NCBI RefSeq assembly: GCF_009928415.1
Contig: NZ_JAABNN010000025.1
Coordinates: 1-51,390, forward strand
Direction of reading: 5' to 3'
Length of the DNA: 51,390 nt
Source: Bacillus sp. USDA818B3_A
GTDB taxonomy: Bacteria > Bacillota > Bacilli > Bacillales > Cytobacillaceae
Below the pieces are notes generated by a model, which saw only the letters and a list, made by a program, of their open reading frames with translations, made no database searches and was not told where the DNA came from. The translations under genes and the position numbers were made by a program. Shown here piece by piece: positions 33,255 through 40,440 of the stretch (positions within the stretch are counted from its first letter, which is position 1; every line of letters begins with the position of its first letter).

Positions 33255-34082
33255 TTAATCCCTCCAAATATTAAAATAGTTACCCGCTTGAACACTGATT
33301 CTTTTTTCTTTTACATCAACATCAGCTAATTGCACAAGCGATAGATATTCATCAACTAAGCGTTCTTGAATTTTTTCATCTTCTACTAACACCGCAATAC
33401 CAGCCAGCTCTGAATTAAATTCCTCAAGCATACTGATCATGCCCATTACAGTTCCGCCAGCTTTCATAAAGTCATCCACAATGAGAACACGTGAATCCTG
33501 GCGCATGCTTTTTTTAGAAAGAACCATTGTTTGAATCCTTTTTGCAGATCCAGATACATAATTAATACTTACCGTCGGTCCTTCCGTTACTTTACTGTCT
33601 CTGCGAACGATGACAACAGGGACATTTAATTGGCTTGCAACCGCATACGCAAGTGGAATGCCTTTGGTCGCAACCGTCATCACCACGTCTATCTTTGTGT
33701 CGGCATATGCGGAGGCGATAATTCTGCCAGCCTTTTGAACAACTTGCGGGTCCCCTAAGATATCCGTTAAATACAAATAACCGCCCGGTAATAGTCGATC
33801 GGGATTGGCAATTAACTCACAAAGCTCATTCACAAATGGTTCCGCTTTTTCACGGCTTACTTTTACAAAAAATTTCACACCGCCGGCCGCACCCGGTACG
33901 GTTTGCAAAGTGCCAATTCCCCGTTGCTCAAAGGTCTCCTTTACAATCGCTAGGTCCTCACTAATCGAGGACTTTGCGGATTCATAACGATCCGCAAAAA
34001 AAGTGAGCGGCACAAGCTGGCGAGGATGGTCAAGTAAATAATTTGTCATATCAATCAAACGTTCACTACGGCGAAATTTCAT
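33255..34082 (-). CDS. purR: Purine operon repressor PurR
   Basis: Represses purine synthesis and transport genes; PRPP relieves repression. The N-terminal winged helix (MKFRRSERLIDMTNYLLDHP onwards, about 1-75) precedes a phosphoribosyltransferase-like domain whose PRPP motif VLIVDDFMKAGGTVMG lies near residue 200. 275 residues compare with 285 in B. subtilis. ATG with GGGAGGG upstream. The ispE-purR gap holds a perfect inverted repeat at 34104-34123; a PurBox was not recognised. Confidence 0.96.
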   Translation of the reverse strand: MKFRRSERLIDMTNYLLDHPRQLVPLTFFADRYESAKSSISEDLAIVKETFEQRGIGTLQTVPGAAGGVKFFVKVSREKAEPFVNELCELIANPDRLLPGGYLYLTDILGDPQVVQKAGRIIASAYADTKIDVVMTVATKGIPLAYAVASQLNVPVVIVRRDSKVTEGPTVSINYVSGSAKRIQTMVLSKKSMRQDSRVLIVDDFMKAGGTVMGMISMLEEFNSELAGIAVLVEDEKIQERLVDEYLSLVQLADVDVKEKRISVQAGNYFNIWRD

Positions 34083-34103
34083 AACAACCCTCCCAGAATC
34101 CGA

Positions 34104-34123
34104 ATATTCTTATTAAAGAATAT
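34104..34123. repeat. Inverted repeat between ispE and purR
   Basis: Perfect 8-bp arms ATATTCTT/AAGAATAT around TAAT or ATTA, 22 bp upstream of purR. There is no T-run, so it is not an obvious terminator. It might be an operator for autoregulation or a processing hairpin. Confidence 0.4.
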
Positions 34124-34138
34124 CACCAATGTACGCCT

Positions 34139-35008
34139 TTAATCAAGTGAATGTCGCTCCCCCAGCATCCGAACGGCAAAAACTTGGTCGCAAAAACCTC
34201 TTAATCCATTATAAATCCGATGCATTCTCGAATCATGCTGAACAATCCCAAAGACAGTCGGGCCGCTTCCGCTCATTAACACGGCGTCCGCACCGAAACG
34301 TTTCATTTGATCTTTAATTTGCGCGACTTCTGGATGAAGATGTAATGTTACATCTTCGAGAACATTTCCAACATTATGGCATACTTGATGATAATCATGC
34401 TCTTTTATGGCATTGATCATGCCGTTAATATCCGGATGCTTTGTTCCGTTCAAATCTAAACGGCGATAAACCTCAGCGGTTGAAACCCCGATAAAAGGTT
34501 TTGCTAAGATTACCCAGCATGTCGGCGGGGGTGGGAGCTCTGTAATCACTTCGCCTCTCCCTTTTGCCAGGGCTGTACCTCCGTAGACGCAAAAGGAAAC
34601 GTCAGAGCCTATTTCACTGCCAAGTTCGGCTAATTCGTCTAAACTTAAACCAAGTCCCCACAGTTTATTTAATCCCCTTAAGGTTGCCGCTGCATCGCTG
34701 CTGCCCCCTGCCAGGCCGGCTGCTACGGGAATCGTTTTCTCAATTGAAATCAGTACACCCTTCCTGACTTTAAAACGGTCCTTTAACAATTGTGCGGCTT
34801 GATAGGCTAAATTGCGCTGGTCATCCGGAACATAACGATTATGGGAAAGAATATGTATTTTATCCTGTTCTAGTAATGTCAGTTCAACACGGTCGGCTAG
34901 ATCAATCGTGGTCATGATCATTTCCACCTCATGATAGCCATCGGGGCGTTTATGCAATACATCTAATGCTAAATTTATTTTCGCCGGTGCTTTGACTAAA
35001 AGCTTCAC
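34139..35008 (-). CDS. ispE: 4-diphosphocytidyl-2-C-methyl-D-erythritol kinase
   Basis: ATP-dependent kinase of the non-mevalonate isoprenoid pathway. GHMP-kinase signatures: KAPAKINLALDVLHKRPDGYH at the N-terminus (KINL and DGYH motifs), the ATP loop PVAAGLAGGSSDAAA near residue 95 and MSGSGPTVFG near 260. The GTG at 35008 has AGGTG 5 bp upstream and gives 289 residues, as in B. subtilis; a TTG at 35038 would start inside a hairpin and is rejected. The 12-bp hairpin upstream is described separately. Confidence 0.95.
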   Translation of the reverse strand: MKLLVKAPAKINLALDVLHKRPDGYHEVEMIMTTIDLADRVELTLLEQDKIHILSHNRYVPDDQRNLAYQAAQLLKDRFKVRKGVLISIEKTIPVAAGLAGGSSDAAATLRGLNKLWGLGLSLDELAELGSEIGSDVSFCVYGGTALAKGRGEVITELPPPPTCWVILAKPFIGVSTAEVYRRLDLNGTKHPDINGMINAIKEHDYHQVCHNVGNVLEDVTLHLHPEVAQIKDQMKRFGADAVLMSGSGPTVFGIVQHDSRMHRIYNGLRGFCDQVFAVRMLGERHSLD

Positions 35009-35031
35009 TATGTCACCTACTTTTGTTATAT

Positions 35032-35061
35032 CCTTCAAACACCTTTCAGGGTGTTTGAAGG
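35032..35061. repeat. Strong hairpin in the ispE leader
   Basis: Perfect 12-bp arms CCTTCAAACACC/GGTGTTTGAAGG with a 6-nt loop, ending 24 nt upstream of the ispE start. There is no T-run after it on either strand, so it is not a classical terminator. It may be an mRNA structure controlling ispE. Confidence 0.7.
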
Positions 35062-35168
35062 ATTGCTATCCAAATTCCACATTTTGTCCTATTTTACCAC
35101 AAAAAGATAAATGTAAGACGTCCGATATGAGATATCTAACCAATTTATTATTATATCAGTCGTATTTC

Positions 35169-35192
35169 GTCGAAAAAAGCCATGTTTTCGAC
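35169..35192. promoter_or_regulatory. Paired 0A-like boxes upstream of ispE
   Basis: GTCGAAAA and TTTTCGAC are perfect inverted arms separated by 8 bp. On the minus strand the right arm extends to TGTCGAA, the exact Spo0A-box consensus, and on the plus strand the left arm gives CGTCGAA. The role is not known for ispE; Spo0A binding is inferred from sequence only. Confidence 0.4.
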
Positions 35193-35198
35193 AAAATC

Positions 35199-35214
35199 GA
35201 AAAGCGTAAGCGCC
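35199..35214 (+). repeat. End fragment of the dispersed repeat
   Basis: CGAAAAGCGTAAGCGCC matches the left end of copies B and C. The remainder of the unit is absent. It may be a decayed remnant or chance similarity. Confidence 0.4.
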
Positions 35215-35228
35215 AATTTAAATAAAAA

Positions 35229-35256
35229 GGACCAGTACAAAAAACTGCACTGGTCC
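35229..35256 (-). terminator. sspF terminator
   Basis: Perfect stem GGACCAGT/ACTGGTCC followed by TTTTTATTT on the minus strand, 16 bp after the sspF stop. Confidence 0.88.
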
Positions 35257-35271
35257 CGCTGTGGTGTAATG

Positions 35272-35457
35272 TCAAGATTGGCGATTTTGATTTACTAGCT
35301 GCTGCTGCGCGAGTTCGATGGCCCGCTTCACCATATTCCCTGCATCTTTTGCCCGGATACCGCCCCATCCTTCTTTTTGGACGACATCATAAAAGCCAAG
35401 TTCTTTCGCTAGCTCCTCTTTAAAGTGATGAGACATAATTCCTCTTCTTCTGCCCAT
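35272..35457 (-). CDS. sspF: Small acid-soluble spore protein SspF (alpha/beta type)
   Basis: Forespore DNA-binding protein of the minor alpha/beta SASP family. 61 residues from MGRRRGIMS, equal in length to B. subtilis SspF. The conserved SASP core ELAKELGFYDVVQKEGWGGI and DAGNMVKRAIELAQQ is clear. Start ATG at 35457 after AAAGGGG; the frame extends six codons upstream. Flanked by its own promoter candidate and terminator, so probably monocistronic. Confidence 0.96.
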   Translation of the reverse strand: MGRRRGIMSHHFKEELAKELGFYDVVQKEGWGGIRAKDAGNMVKRAIELAQQQLVNQNRQS

Positions 35458-35488
35458 CCAAACAACCCCTTTCATTCCACAGCATTCT

Positions 35489-35515
35489 TAGTATGTAAAT
35501 AACAATTCATTTTCA
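35489..35515 (-). promoter_or_regulatory. sspF promoter (SigG candidate)
   Basis: -10 CATACTA (35495-35489) matches the SigG consensus exactly. The -35 region around 35512 (CATGAA) is poor. SigG control of sspF is expected for a SASP gene. Confidence 0.5.
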
Positions 35516-35540
35516 TGAAGCTTTTTAAAAAAAGCAAAAA

Positions 35541-35562
35541 GCAGTAAACCTTTGTTTACTGC
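35541..35562 (-). terminator. veg terminator
   Basis: Perfect stem GCAGTAAAC/GTTTACTGC with a 4-nt loop and TTTTTGCTTTTTTT following on the minus strand. Confidence 0.9.
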
Positions 35563-35579
35563 CACCCATTGCTTATATA

Positions 35580-35843
35580 CTAGCTTAAAGCTACATGTCC
35601 TGCTGCATCATCATAGAAAGTGATTTGAACGGTTTCTGTTAAAACATCAGCGTAGCTGTAGGAAACACGCTCGAACGAGTTTTCATCTTGATCTAACTCA
35701 ATTACAAAAACAGACGGGTAAGTTTCTGCTAAAACTCCGGAACGCTCAATTGTTTTCCTTCGTCCACCATTGGCTTTCAGCAATAATCTCTTTCCCAAAT
35801 TCGTGTCTAGCGCCTTTTTAATATCGGCTAAGGTTTTTGGCAT
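35580..35843 (-). CDS. veg: Veg protein
   Basis: Small (87-residue) highly expressed protein; in B. subtilis Veg stimulates biofilm formation by interfering with SinR. MPKTLADIKKALDTNLGKR opens the family, followed by LKANGGRRKTIERSGVLAETYPSVF as its most conserved block (shown here as GGRRKTIERSG). ATG at 35843 after GAGGTGG. The frame upstream to 35897 covers the promoters and is rejected. Two strong promoters drive it. Confidence 0.96.
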   Translation of the reverse strand: MPKTLADIKKALDTNLGKRLLLKANGGRRKTIERSGVLAETYPSVFVIELDQDENSFERVSYSYADVLTETVQITFYDDAAGHVALS

Positions 35844-35864
35844 TCGGTCCACCTCACTGTGTAA

Positions 35865-35893
35865 AGTATAACACACTGACATAGTTCTGTCAA
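35865..35893 (-). promoter_or_regulatory. veg promoter, proximal (SigA)
   Basis: Perfect -35 TTGACA (35893-35888), 17-bp spacer, -10 TATACT (35870-35865). Transcription would start about 15 nt before the veg start codon, leaving just the ribosome site. Confidence 0.85.
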
Positions 35894-35905
35894 ACAAAAT
35901 AATAA

Positions 35906-35935
35906 ATTATATCAGTCCAACAAAATGATTGTCAA
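35906..35935 (-). promoter_or_regulatory. veg promoter, distal (SigA)
   Basis: Perfect -35 TTGACA (35935-35930) and perfect -10 TATAAT (35911-35906) with an 18-bp spacer, 41 bp upstream of the proximal promoter. Confidence 0.85.
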
Positions 35936-36026
35936 TATTTTTTGTTCTACTTTTTCTTCGAATTTTCAACATTGTTATAGTTGCCTTATTGGACGCTTAA
36001 TATGTATAGTAAAAAAATAAACTGCC

Positions 36027-36080
36027 GATTAGATAAAGAGGAGCCAATGCCCTATCCATTACAGCTCCACTTTTCTAATC
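36027..36080 (-). terminator. yabG terminator
   Basis: Long interrupted stem: GATTAG pairs with CTAATC outside and GGAGC with GCTCC inside, just after the yabG stop. A T-rich stretch (TTTATTTTTTT) follows some 10 bp further on the minus strand. Confidence 0.55.
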
Positions 36081-36083
36081 TTT

Positions 36084-36968
36084 TTATTCATCCTCTTCAG
36101 TGATTGGCCGGTAAGGCATTCCTGTCCGCAGTACTCCTCTTGTGTCGATTCCGCCAAGCCCCTTATCCCCTGTTAAGGTATTCCTTAAGACCTCCCATAC
36201 ATTGATACGTTCCATAAACGGTGTAAAACTCACCTTTGCCACTATATAGACTGGGTCGAGTGCATGAATATTAATTCTTGTTGGGGAACTGGCGAAGTTT
36301 GCTCCTGCATGAATGAGTGATTCAAAATGTGATTGACAGGCACCTGCAAAGATAACGAGTTGGTCTAAATGCGGAACCTTTCTGCGGGCTTCTCTGACAG
36401 TTTGGACGAAGTGCCTCGAATGTCGGTAGGCATTTAAATCTGACATCTTTCCCTTTGCCTTCGAATAGGCGTCATGTCCTGTTATAACAAGAATATCTGG
36501 ACGGTATTGGTCCATTAAAATGCCTACTCTATCGGGCATCTCCTTTTCGTTACAATGGATCCCTACAACTGGTATGCCGATCTTTTCGTACACTGCCATA
36601 CACTTTTTTAAATAGTTGGGGTCGCCATCCATGTGAAGCACCTTGCCGGGAATTTGAAAATAATTGCTTGGTTTTGCATAACCGCTGGTAGCATCGTACT
36701 CCTGCTGGTGTTTTAATAAGCTGACATCCTGCCTGAACAGCCTAAGTGATTGTTCTTCAAGTGTTCTATACTCCTGCTGCAGTTTTACGCGCTCATTTTG
36801 ATTAAGGATGACCAAATCAGTGTAAGGTGCATCTGCAACCAGGCGGAAGTCTTCCCCGTAGAGTATGGCAACCTTTTGGTTGTTTATATTTTGAATATCG
36901 ATAACCCGGAACATGAGATCACAGTTATACGATTTCCTCCCTACAATATCTTTTACCTTTATATCCAC
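36084..36968 (-). CDS. yabG: Sporulation-specific protease YabG
   Basis: Mother-cell protease that processes spore-coat proteins before cross-linking. About 294 residues of the peptidase U57 family. The conserved central part includes VLHMDGDPNYLKKCMAVYEK, LVITGHDAYSK and IFAGACQSHFESLIHAGANFASSP (shown in part as GACQSHFES), with the His and Cys likely to be catalytic. GTG at 36968 with GGAG 8 bp upstream is preferred over GTG at 36977. A SigK-type promoter lies upstream. Confidence 0.93.
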   Translation of the reverse strand: MDIKVKDIVGRKSYNCDLMFRVIDIQNINNQKVAILYGEDFRLVADAPYTDLVILNQNERVKLQQEYRTLEEQSLRLFRQDVSLLKHQQEYDATSGYAKPSNYFQIPGKVLHMDGDPNYLKKCMAVYEKIGIPVVGIHCNEKEMPDRVGILMDQYRPDILVITGHDAYSKAKGKMSDLNAYRHSRHFVQTVREARRKVPHLDQLVIFAGACQSHFESLIHAGANFASSPTRINIHALDPVYIVAKVSFTPFMERINVWEVLRNTLTGDKGLGGIDTRGVLRTGMPYRPITEEDE

Positions 36969-37018
36969 TGCTGTCACTCCAATAAGACCACTTAGGCCTT
37001 TTAATTATGGGTTCTCAA

Positions 37019-37046
37019 TAGGCTATGCAGGGAATGTTGTCCTTGT
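37019..37046 (-). promoter_or_regulatory. yabG promoter (SigK)
   Basis: AC (37046-37045), 17 bp, CATAGCCTA (37027-37019), matching the SigK pattern AC-N17-CATAnnnTA. yabG is SigK-dependent in B. subtilis. Confidence 0.65.
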
Positions 37047-37091
37047 TAAAAATTCAAGAAAATTGATACATAAGGAGCATATTAGCAGACA

Positions 37092-37124
37092 TAAAAAATG
37101 CCCTCATGATATATTCCGAGGGCA
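37092..37124 (-). terminator. rsmA terminator, rebuilt by an inserted element
   Basis: Minus-strand stem TGCCCTC/GAGGGCA with a 12-nt loop and TTTTTT tail. The 5' arm (37124-37118) belongs to the end of the MITE-like element; the 3' arm and tail belong to the original terminator. Confidence 0.75.
37107..37117 (+). repeat. Target-site duplication, left copy
   Basis: TGATATATTCC, repeated exactly at 37354-37364 on the other side of the 236-bp element. Confidence 0.75.
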
Positions 37125-37353
37125 CTGAAAAAGTCTCTTGAATTTAGGGTGTGTGTCTAAATTGGGCTGTTGATTTCCGTTCCAGGCGGCTTCGCTTTCC
37201 GTGGGCGTGCCGGGGAGCCTCCTCGGCGCTAAAAGCGCCTGCGGGGTCTCCCCTGTCCCGTACTCCCACAGGAGTCTTCGCCGCCTTCCACTCCAATCAA
37301 CAGTGTTCTTTTACACATGCTAATTTTTAATAAATGGACTTTTTCAGTGCCTT
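37118..37353. mobile_element. MITE-like element with 15-bp terminal inverted repeats
   Basis: Non-coding 236-bp element. Perfect inverted ends GGCACTGAAAAAGTC (37121-37135) and GACTTTTTCAGTGCC (37337-37351). Inside is a second inverted unit from TGTTGATTTCC (37169) to CCAATCAACA (37302) with GC-rich hairpins, including GGCGCTAAAAGCGCC; I recall this unit as a common Bacillaceae intergenic repeat. It is flanked by an 11-bp direct duplication. A transposase source is not present here; 11-bp duplications occur with IS4-type elements, but the family is not established. Confidence 0.75.
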
Positions 37354-37364
37354 TGATATATTCC
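37354..37364 (+). repeat. Target-site duplication, right copy
   Basis: TGATATATTCC, identical to 37107-37117. Together with CATGAGGAC beyond it, it represents the 5' half of the original rsmA terminator. Confidence 0.75.
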
Positions 37365-37380
37365 ATGAGGACAACTGTCA

Positions 37381-38259
37381 TTAATGAAAGTGCGGATAAA
37401 GTTCATCCGCTAAACGGCCAAATTCTTCTAAGGAAAGCGTTTCTCCTCTGCGGCTAGGATCGATTCCACTTGCACTTAATGCTGTGAGAATCTCCTCCTT
37501 TTTCTGTTTTCCATCAGGAAGCTGACTCGTCAAATTATTTAATAATGTCTTCCTTCGCTGGGCAAAGCTCGCTTTGGTTACTTGGAAAAAGAACTTTTCA
37601 TCCCTAACTGCAACCGCAGGCTGTGTCCGCCTGGTCAATCTGATAACAGCAGAGTCTACATTAGGCTGCGGGACAAAAACGGTTTTTGGTACAATCATGA
37701 CAGTCTCTGCTTCGGTATAGTATTGAACAGCAATCGAAAGTGAACCATAATCCTTTGTGCCTGGCTTAGCGGAGATCCGGTCTGCCACTTCTTTCTGAAG
37801 CATACAAACAATTCCGCGGATTGGAAGCTGTTCTTCAAGGAGTTTCATAATAATAGGCGTCGTAACATAATAAGGCAGATTGGCAACTACCATAATATCA
37901 TTGATTCCTTGGAATTCTTCCTCCATCACCGTTTGCACATCTGCTTCCAAAACATCCCTATGTATGACCTTCACATTATCATAAGGTGATAATGTATCCT
38001 GCAGTATAGGCAGTAATCGCTGGTCAATTTCAAAGGCTGTTACCTTCTTGCTTGAACGTGCCAGCTGCTCTGTAAGGGCGCCTATCCCAGGTCCAATTTC
38101 AATAGCGCCTGAGTTTTCCGTTAAATCTGCAAAGCTGACGATTTTTTTCAATATATTCGTATCGATCAAAAAGTTTTGTCCTAAGCTCTTCTTAAAAGAA
38201 AAACCATATTTTTCAAGAATCGCCCGTGTTCTGACCGGTGTTGCTATATCCTTATTCAT
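37381..38259 (-). CDS. rsmA: 16S rRNA adenine-N6 dimethyltransferase RsmA (KsgA)
   Basis: Dimethylates two adjacent adenines near the 3' end of 16S rRNA during 30S assembly. 292 residues. SAM site AIEIGPGIGALTEQLA near residue 47, catalytic VVANLPYYVTTPII near 117, and the C-terminal helical domain with SFAQRRKTLLNNL. The start overlaps the rnmV stop by 8 bp, so the two are coupled, as in B. subtilis. Confidence 0.97.
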   Translation of the reverse strand: MNKDIATPVRTRAILEKYGFSFKKSLGQNFLIDTNILKKIVSFADLTENSGAIEIGPGIGALTEQLARSSKKVTAFEIDQRLLPILQDTLSPYDNVKVIHRDVLEADVQTVMEEEFQGINDIMVVANLPYYVTTPIIMKLLEEQLPIRGIVCMLQKEVADRISAKPGTKDYGSLSIAVQYYTEAETVMIVPKTVFVPQPNVDSAVIRLTRRTQPAVAVRDEKFFFQVTKASFAQRRKTLLNNLTSQLPDGKQKKEEILTALSASGIDPSRRGETLSLEEFGRLADELYPHFH

Positions 38260-38812
38260 TCTGTCCCTCCTGACGTATCTTGCTTAATGCTTCTGCAAAT
38301 TCTTCTCTGCTGATTTGAAACATCATTAGTCTCTTATGCAGTTGTTTTCCGTTCGTATAACCAATTTTCAGGAGCTTACCGAGCAAAATCCTCCGCTCCT
38401 TTGAACCTTCTCCCCCCATGAGCCCAGCCATAATCAAGTCCTCTTGGGTAATTTCCTCATGGATGACCTCGTGCATGATTTGCGCATCCTTTAACGCTTC
38501 TCTTATTGCCTCTGGACTTGCATGTTCTACCCCCAGCCCCTTGCCGCTTTTGGCGATGGCCGCTTCTTTTGGTAAAAAAGCATGCTTGCAGCCCGGAACC
38601 TCTGCCGCAATTGTTTTTCTAATCTTTTCACCAGGATAATCTGGATCGGTAAATATAATGACTCCTCTTGTACTTTGAGCCCGTTTTACCTTTTCAATAG
38701 TGGTTTGATTGACAGCGGAGCCATTTGTTTCAATCGTATCTGCATCAACAGCCCGTTTGATCCTTGCCGTATCGTCCTTGCCCTCAACGACAATAATTTC
38801 TTTGATTTTCAT
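38252..38812 (-). CDS. rnmV: Ribonuclease M5
   Basis: Matures 5S rRNA by cleaving both strands of its precursor with ribosomal protein L18. 186 residues with an N-terminal TOPRIM domain: KIKEIIVVEGKDDTARIKRA with the catalytic Glu, and FTDPDYPGEKIRKTI with the acidic pair near residue 60. ATG at 38812 gives the standard length; its GGAGG lies 14 bp upstream, unusually far. The frame extends 23 codons upstream without support. Confidence 0.95.
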   Translation of the reverse strand: MKIKEIIVVEGKDDTARIKRAVDADTIETNGSAVNQTTIEKVKRAQSTRGVIIFTDPDYPGEKIRKTIAAEVPGCKHAFLPKEAAIAKSGKGLGVEHASPEAIREALKDAQIMHEVIHEEITQEDLIMAGLMGGEGSKERRILLGKLLKIGYTNGKQLHKRLMMFQISREEFAEALSKIRQEGQNE

Positions 38813-38988
38813 GATAAAAGTAAAAGCCTCCGTAAAAATAAAATTTAAAATGAAAAAATTGAAACATTTTTGTAATGTCATTCGTCTATATTATTGATGA
38901 TATTCATACATTAAAATATAAACAGTGATAAAGAAAATAATAGCAAGTATTCGTTGTTAGTATAAAGAATTTTAAAGAAAAAGCAAAA

Positions 38989-39013
38989 TGCAGAGGAATA
39001 TAAATCCTCTGCA
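38989..39013 (-). terminator. yabE terminator
   Basis: Stem TGCAGAGGA/TCCTCTGCA with a 7-nt loop followed by TTTTGCTTTTTC on the minus strand. Confidence 0.85.
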
Positions 39014-39021
39014 CAAGTTCA

Positions 39022-40203
39022 TTAATTTAAGACTGTAATCTTTACTTTTTTTCGTCCCCAGCGGTATGCATCCGCTTTCGTGGGCATTAATAAATCAATG
39101 ATATACCCTTTAATGGCTCCCCCTGTATCAGCAGCCACAGCATACCCGTAACCGTCTACATACACTTTTGAGCCCAGCGGAATAATTCTTGGATCAACAG
39201 CAATTACCTTCATATTGGGATTAGCACGGACATTAAGTCCTGTAGCCGTACGTCCGGAACAGCCATTGCAATAGGCTGTATAAGCAGTTGCCGTCACATA
39301 AAACTCATGCCCTTTTGGTTCCTCACCACGGGAAACTTGTAACGCCAACTCCTTCGTACCGACAGCCACAACCTTATCTTGTTTCTGTAAAATACTTTGC
39401 TCGTTCATTAATTTTCTAGAAACTTCTTTGCCATTTTCAAGCACCACTTCGTATTGCCTTGAGACACGTCCTTGCTTGCCAGGGGCAATGACCTTTTCCT
39501 GCCCTTTTTGCAAATTCTCATCCTTTTTTGTAACCACGGCAAATTCAACGGGTTCTTCCACTACATCGGTGACTTTTTCTACTCGAATCACGTTTACAAC
39601 ACCATTCTCTGGTATATTTTCTGTTAATGGTGGTTCAACTCGGTCTAATTCAGTTAGTTTAATGCCCTGATGTGTTAAAAAGTCAGCGACCGTAGTCGAA
39701 GTGGTCCAAACCTTTCGTGCTTTTCCACCGTCCACGTATGTAAGTTGTGACGCAATAGTTAACTTTACATTCAACTTACCTCGTATTGCCGTTTCTGGAT
39801 TTGGTGAAATTTGATCGTGTTCCTTTAATACAATCTTCTGCTCTTTTAGGAGCCCAGCCACCGTATCGGCTGTAGTCCAGATCGTTTTCTTCTCGTTGTC
39901 TTTGACAATGTGAACCATGTTCGCCTGTTTCCAAGTAACAGCAAGGTCATTCCTTATCTTCGTACTTGCTTTTGGATACAGGTAGTCTTTTGAATTGAGA
40001 GGTACATCCAGTTCATCTAAGAGTTCCTTGATGTTGTCTGCATGTGTGTTAACAACCATCTTCTTGCCATCGAGTGTCATTGCTACAGTATTCTTTGAGC
40101 CTTCGAATAAAAGAATTCCCAGAGTTGTAAGCAAAACTACAAAACTAGCAAATATGATGGTCCATGACCTCCCGCTCAAAGACTTGGGAAACAGGTTTTT
40201 CAT
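39022..40203 (-). CDS. yabE: Cell-wall-binding protein YabE (DUF348-G5-3D, Rpf/Sps family)
   Basis: Secreted or membrane-anchored muralytic-type protein, analogous to resuscitation-promoting factors. A membrane segment (IIFASFVVLLTTLGILLF) is followed by three DUF348 repeats (VAMTLDGKKMVVNTHADNI; KKTIWTTADTVAGLL; KARKVWTTSTTVADFL). A G5 domain (VEEPVEFAVVTKKDENLQKG) and the C-terminal 3D domain with AADTGGAIKGYIIDLLMPT complete it. The promoter at 40246-40274 excludes the upstream ATG at 40314. The first downstream ATG is 40203, but GGAGG lies 23 bp away; an in-frame ATC at 40218 is better placed. Confidence 0.9.
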   Translation of the reverse strand: MKNLFPKSLSGRSWTIIFASFVVLLTTLGILLFEGSKNTVAMTLDGKKMVVNTHADNIKELLDELDVPLNSKDYLYPKASTKIRNDLAVTWKQANMVHIVKDNEKKTIWTTADTVAGLLKEQKIVLKEHDQISPNPETAIRGKLNVKLTIASQLTYVDGGKARKVWTTSTTVADFLTHQGIKLTELDRVEPPLTENIPENGVVNVIRVEKVTDVVEEPVEFAVVTKKDENLQKGQEKVIAPGKQGRVSRQYEVVLENGKEVSRKLMNEQSILQKQDKVVAVGTKELALQVSRGEEPKGHEFYVTATAYTAYCNGCSGRTATGLNVRANPNMKVIAVDPRIIPLGSKVYVDGYGYAVAADTGGAIKGYIIDLLMPTKADAYRWGRKKVKITVLN

Positions 40204-40245
40204 GTTTTGGAATACGATGAAAAACGCCTCCTTTTCTTTGGAGAG

Positions 40246-40274
40246 ATTATAGAGAACCATGTGCCGGCTGTAAA
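40246..40274 (-). promoter_or_regulatory. yabE promoter (SigA)
   Basis: -35 TTTACA (40274-40269), 17-bp spacer, perfect -10 TATAAT (40251-40246). Transcription should start near 40239, downstream of the first in-frame ATG at 40314. Confidence 0.75.
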
Positions 40275-40440
40275 TCCTTGCTAATCCTGTTAAGGTAGTT
40301 CTAATTATGCACAACCTTAGGAGCTTTGCAAAGAAAAACTTATCGACACGGTCATCCTATGTTGAAAAGGAGACTTGTAGAACTTTTTGTTATCAGAAAA
40401 AATTAGGACAGGCTTCTTATCATTTCGACAATTTCTCTTA

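Noticed and set aside
33255..34200. PurBox operators near purR
   Set aside because: No paired CCGAACAWT-like motifs; only an unrelated hairpin is seen.
40300..40440. c-di-AMP (ydaO-type) riboswitch before yabE, as seen before rpf genes of actinobacteria
   Set aside because: The sequence shows no ydaO-type conserved core, and the promoter lies downstream of most of this segment.
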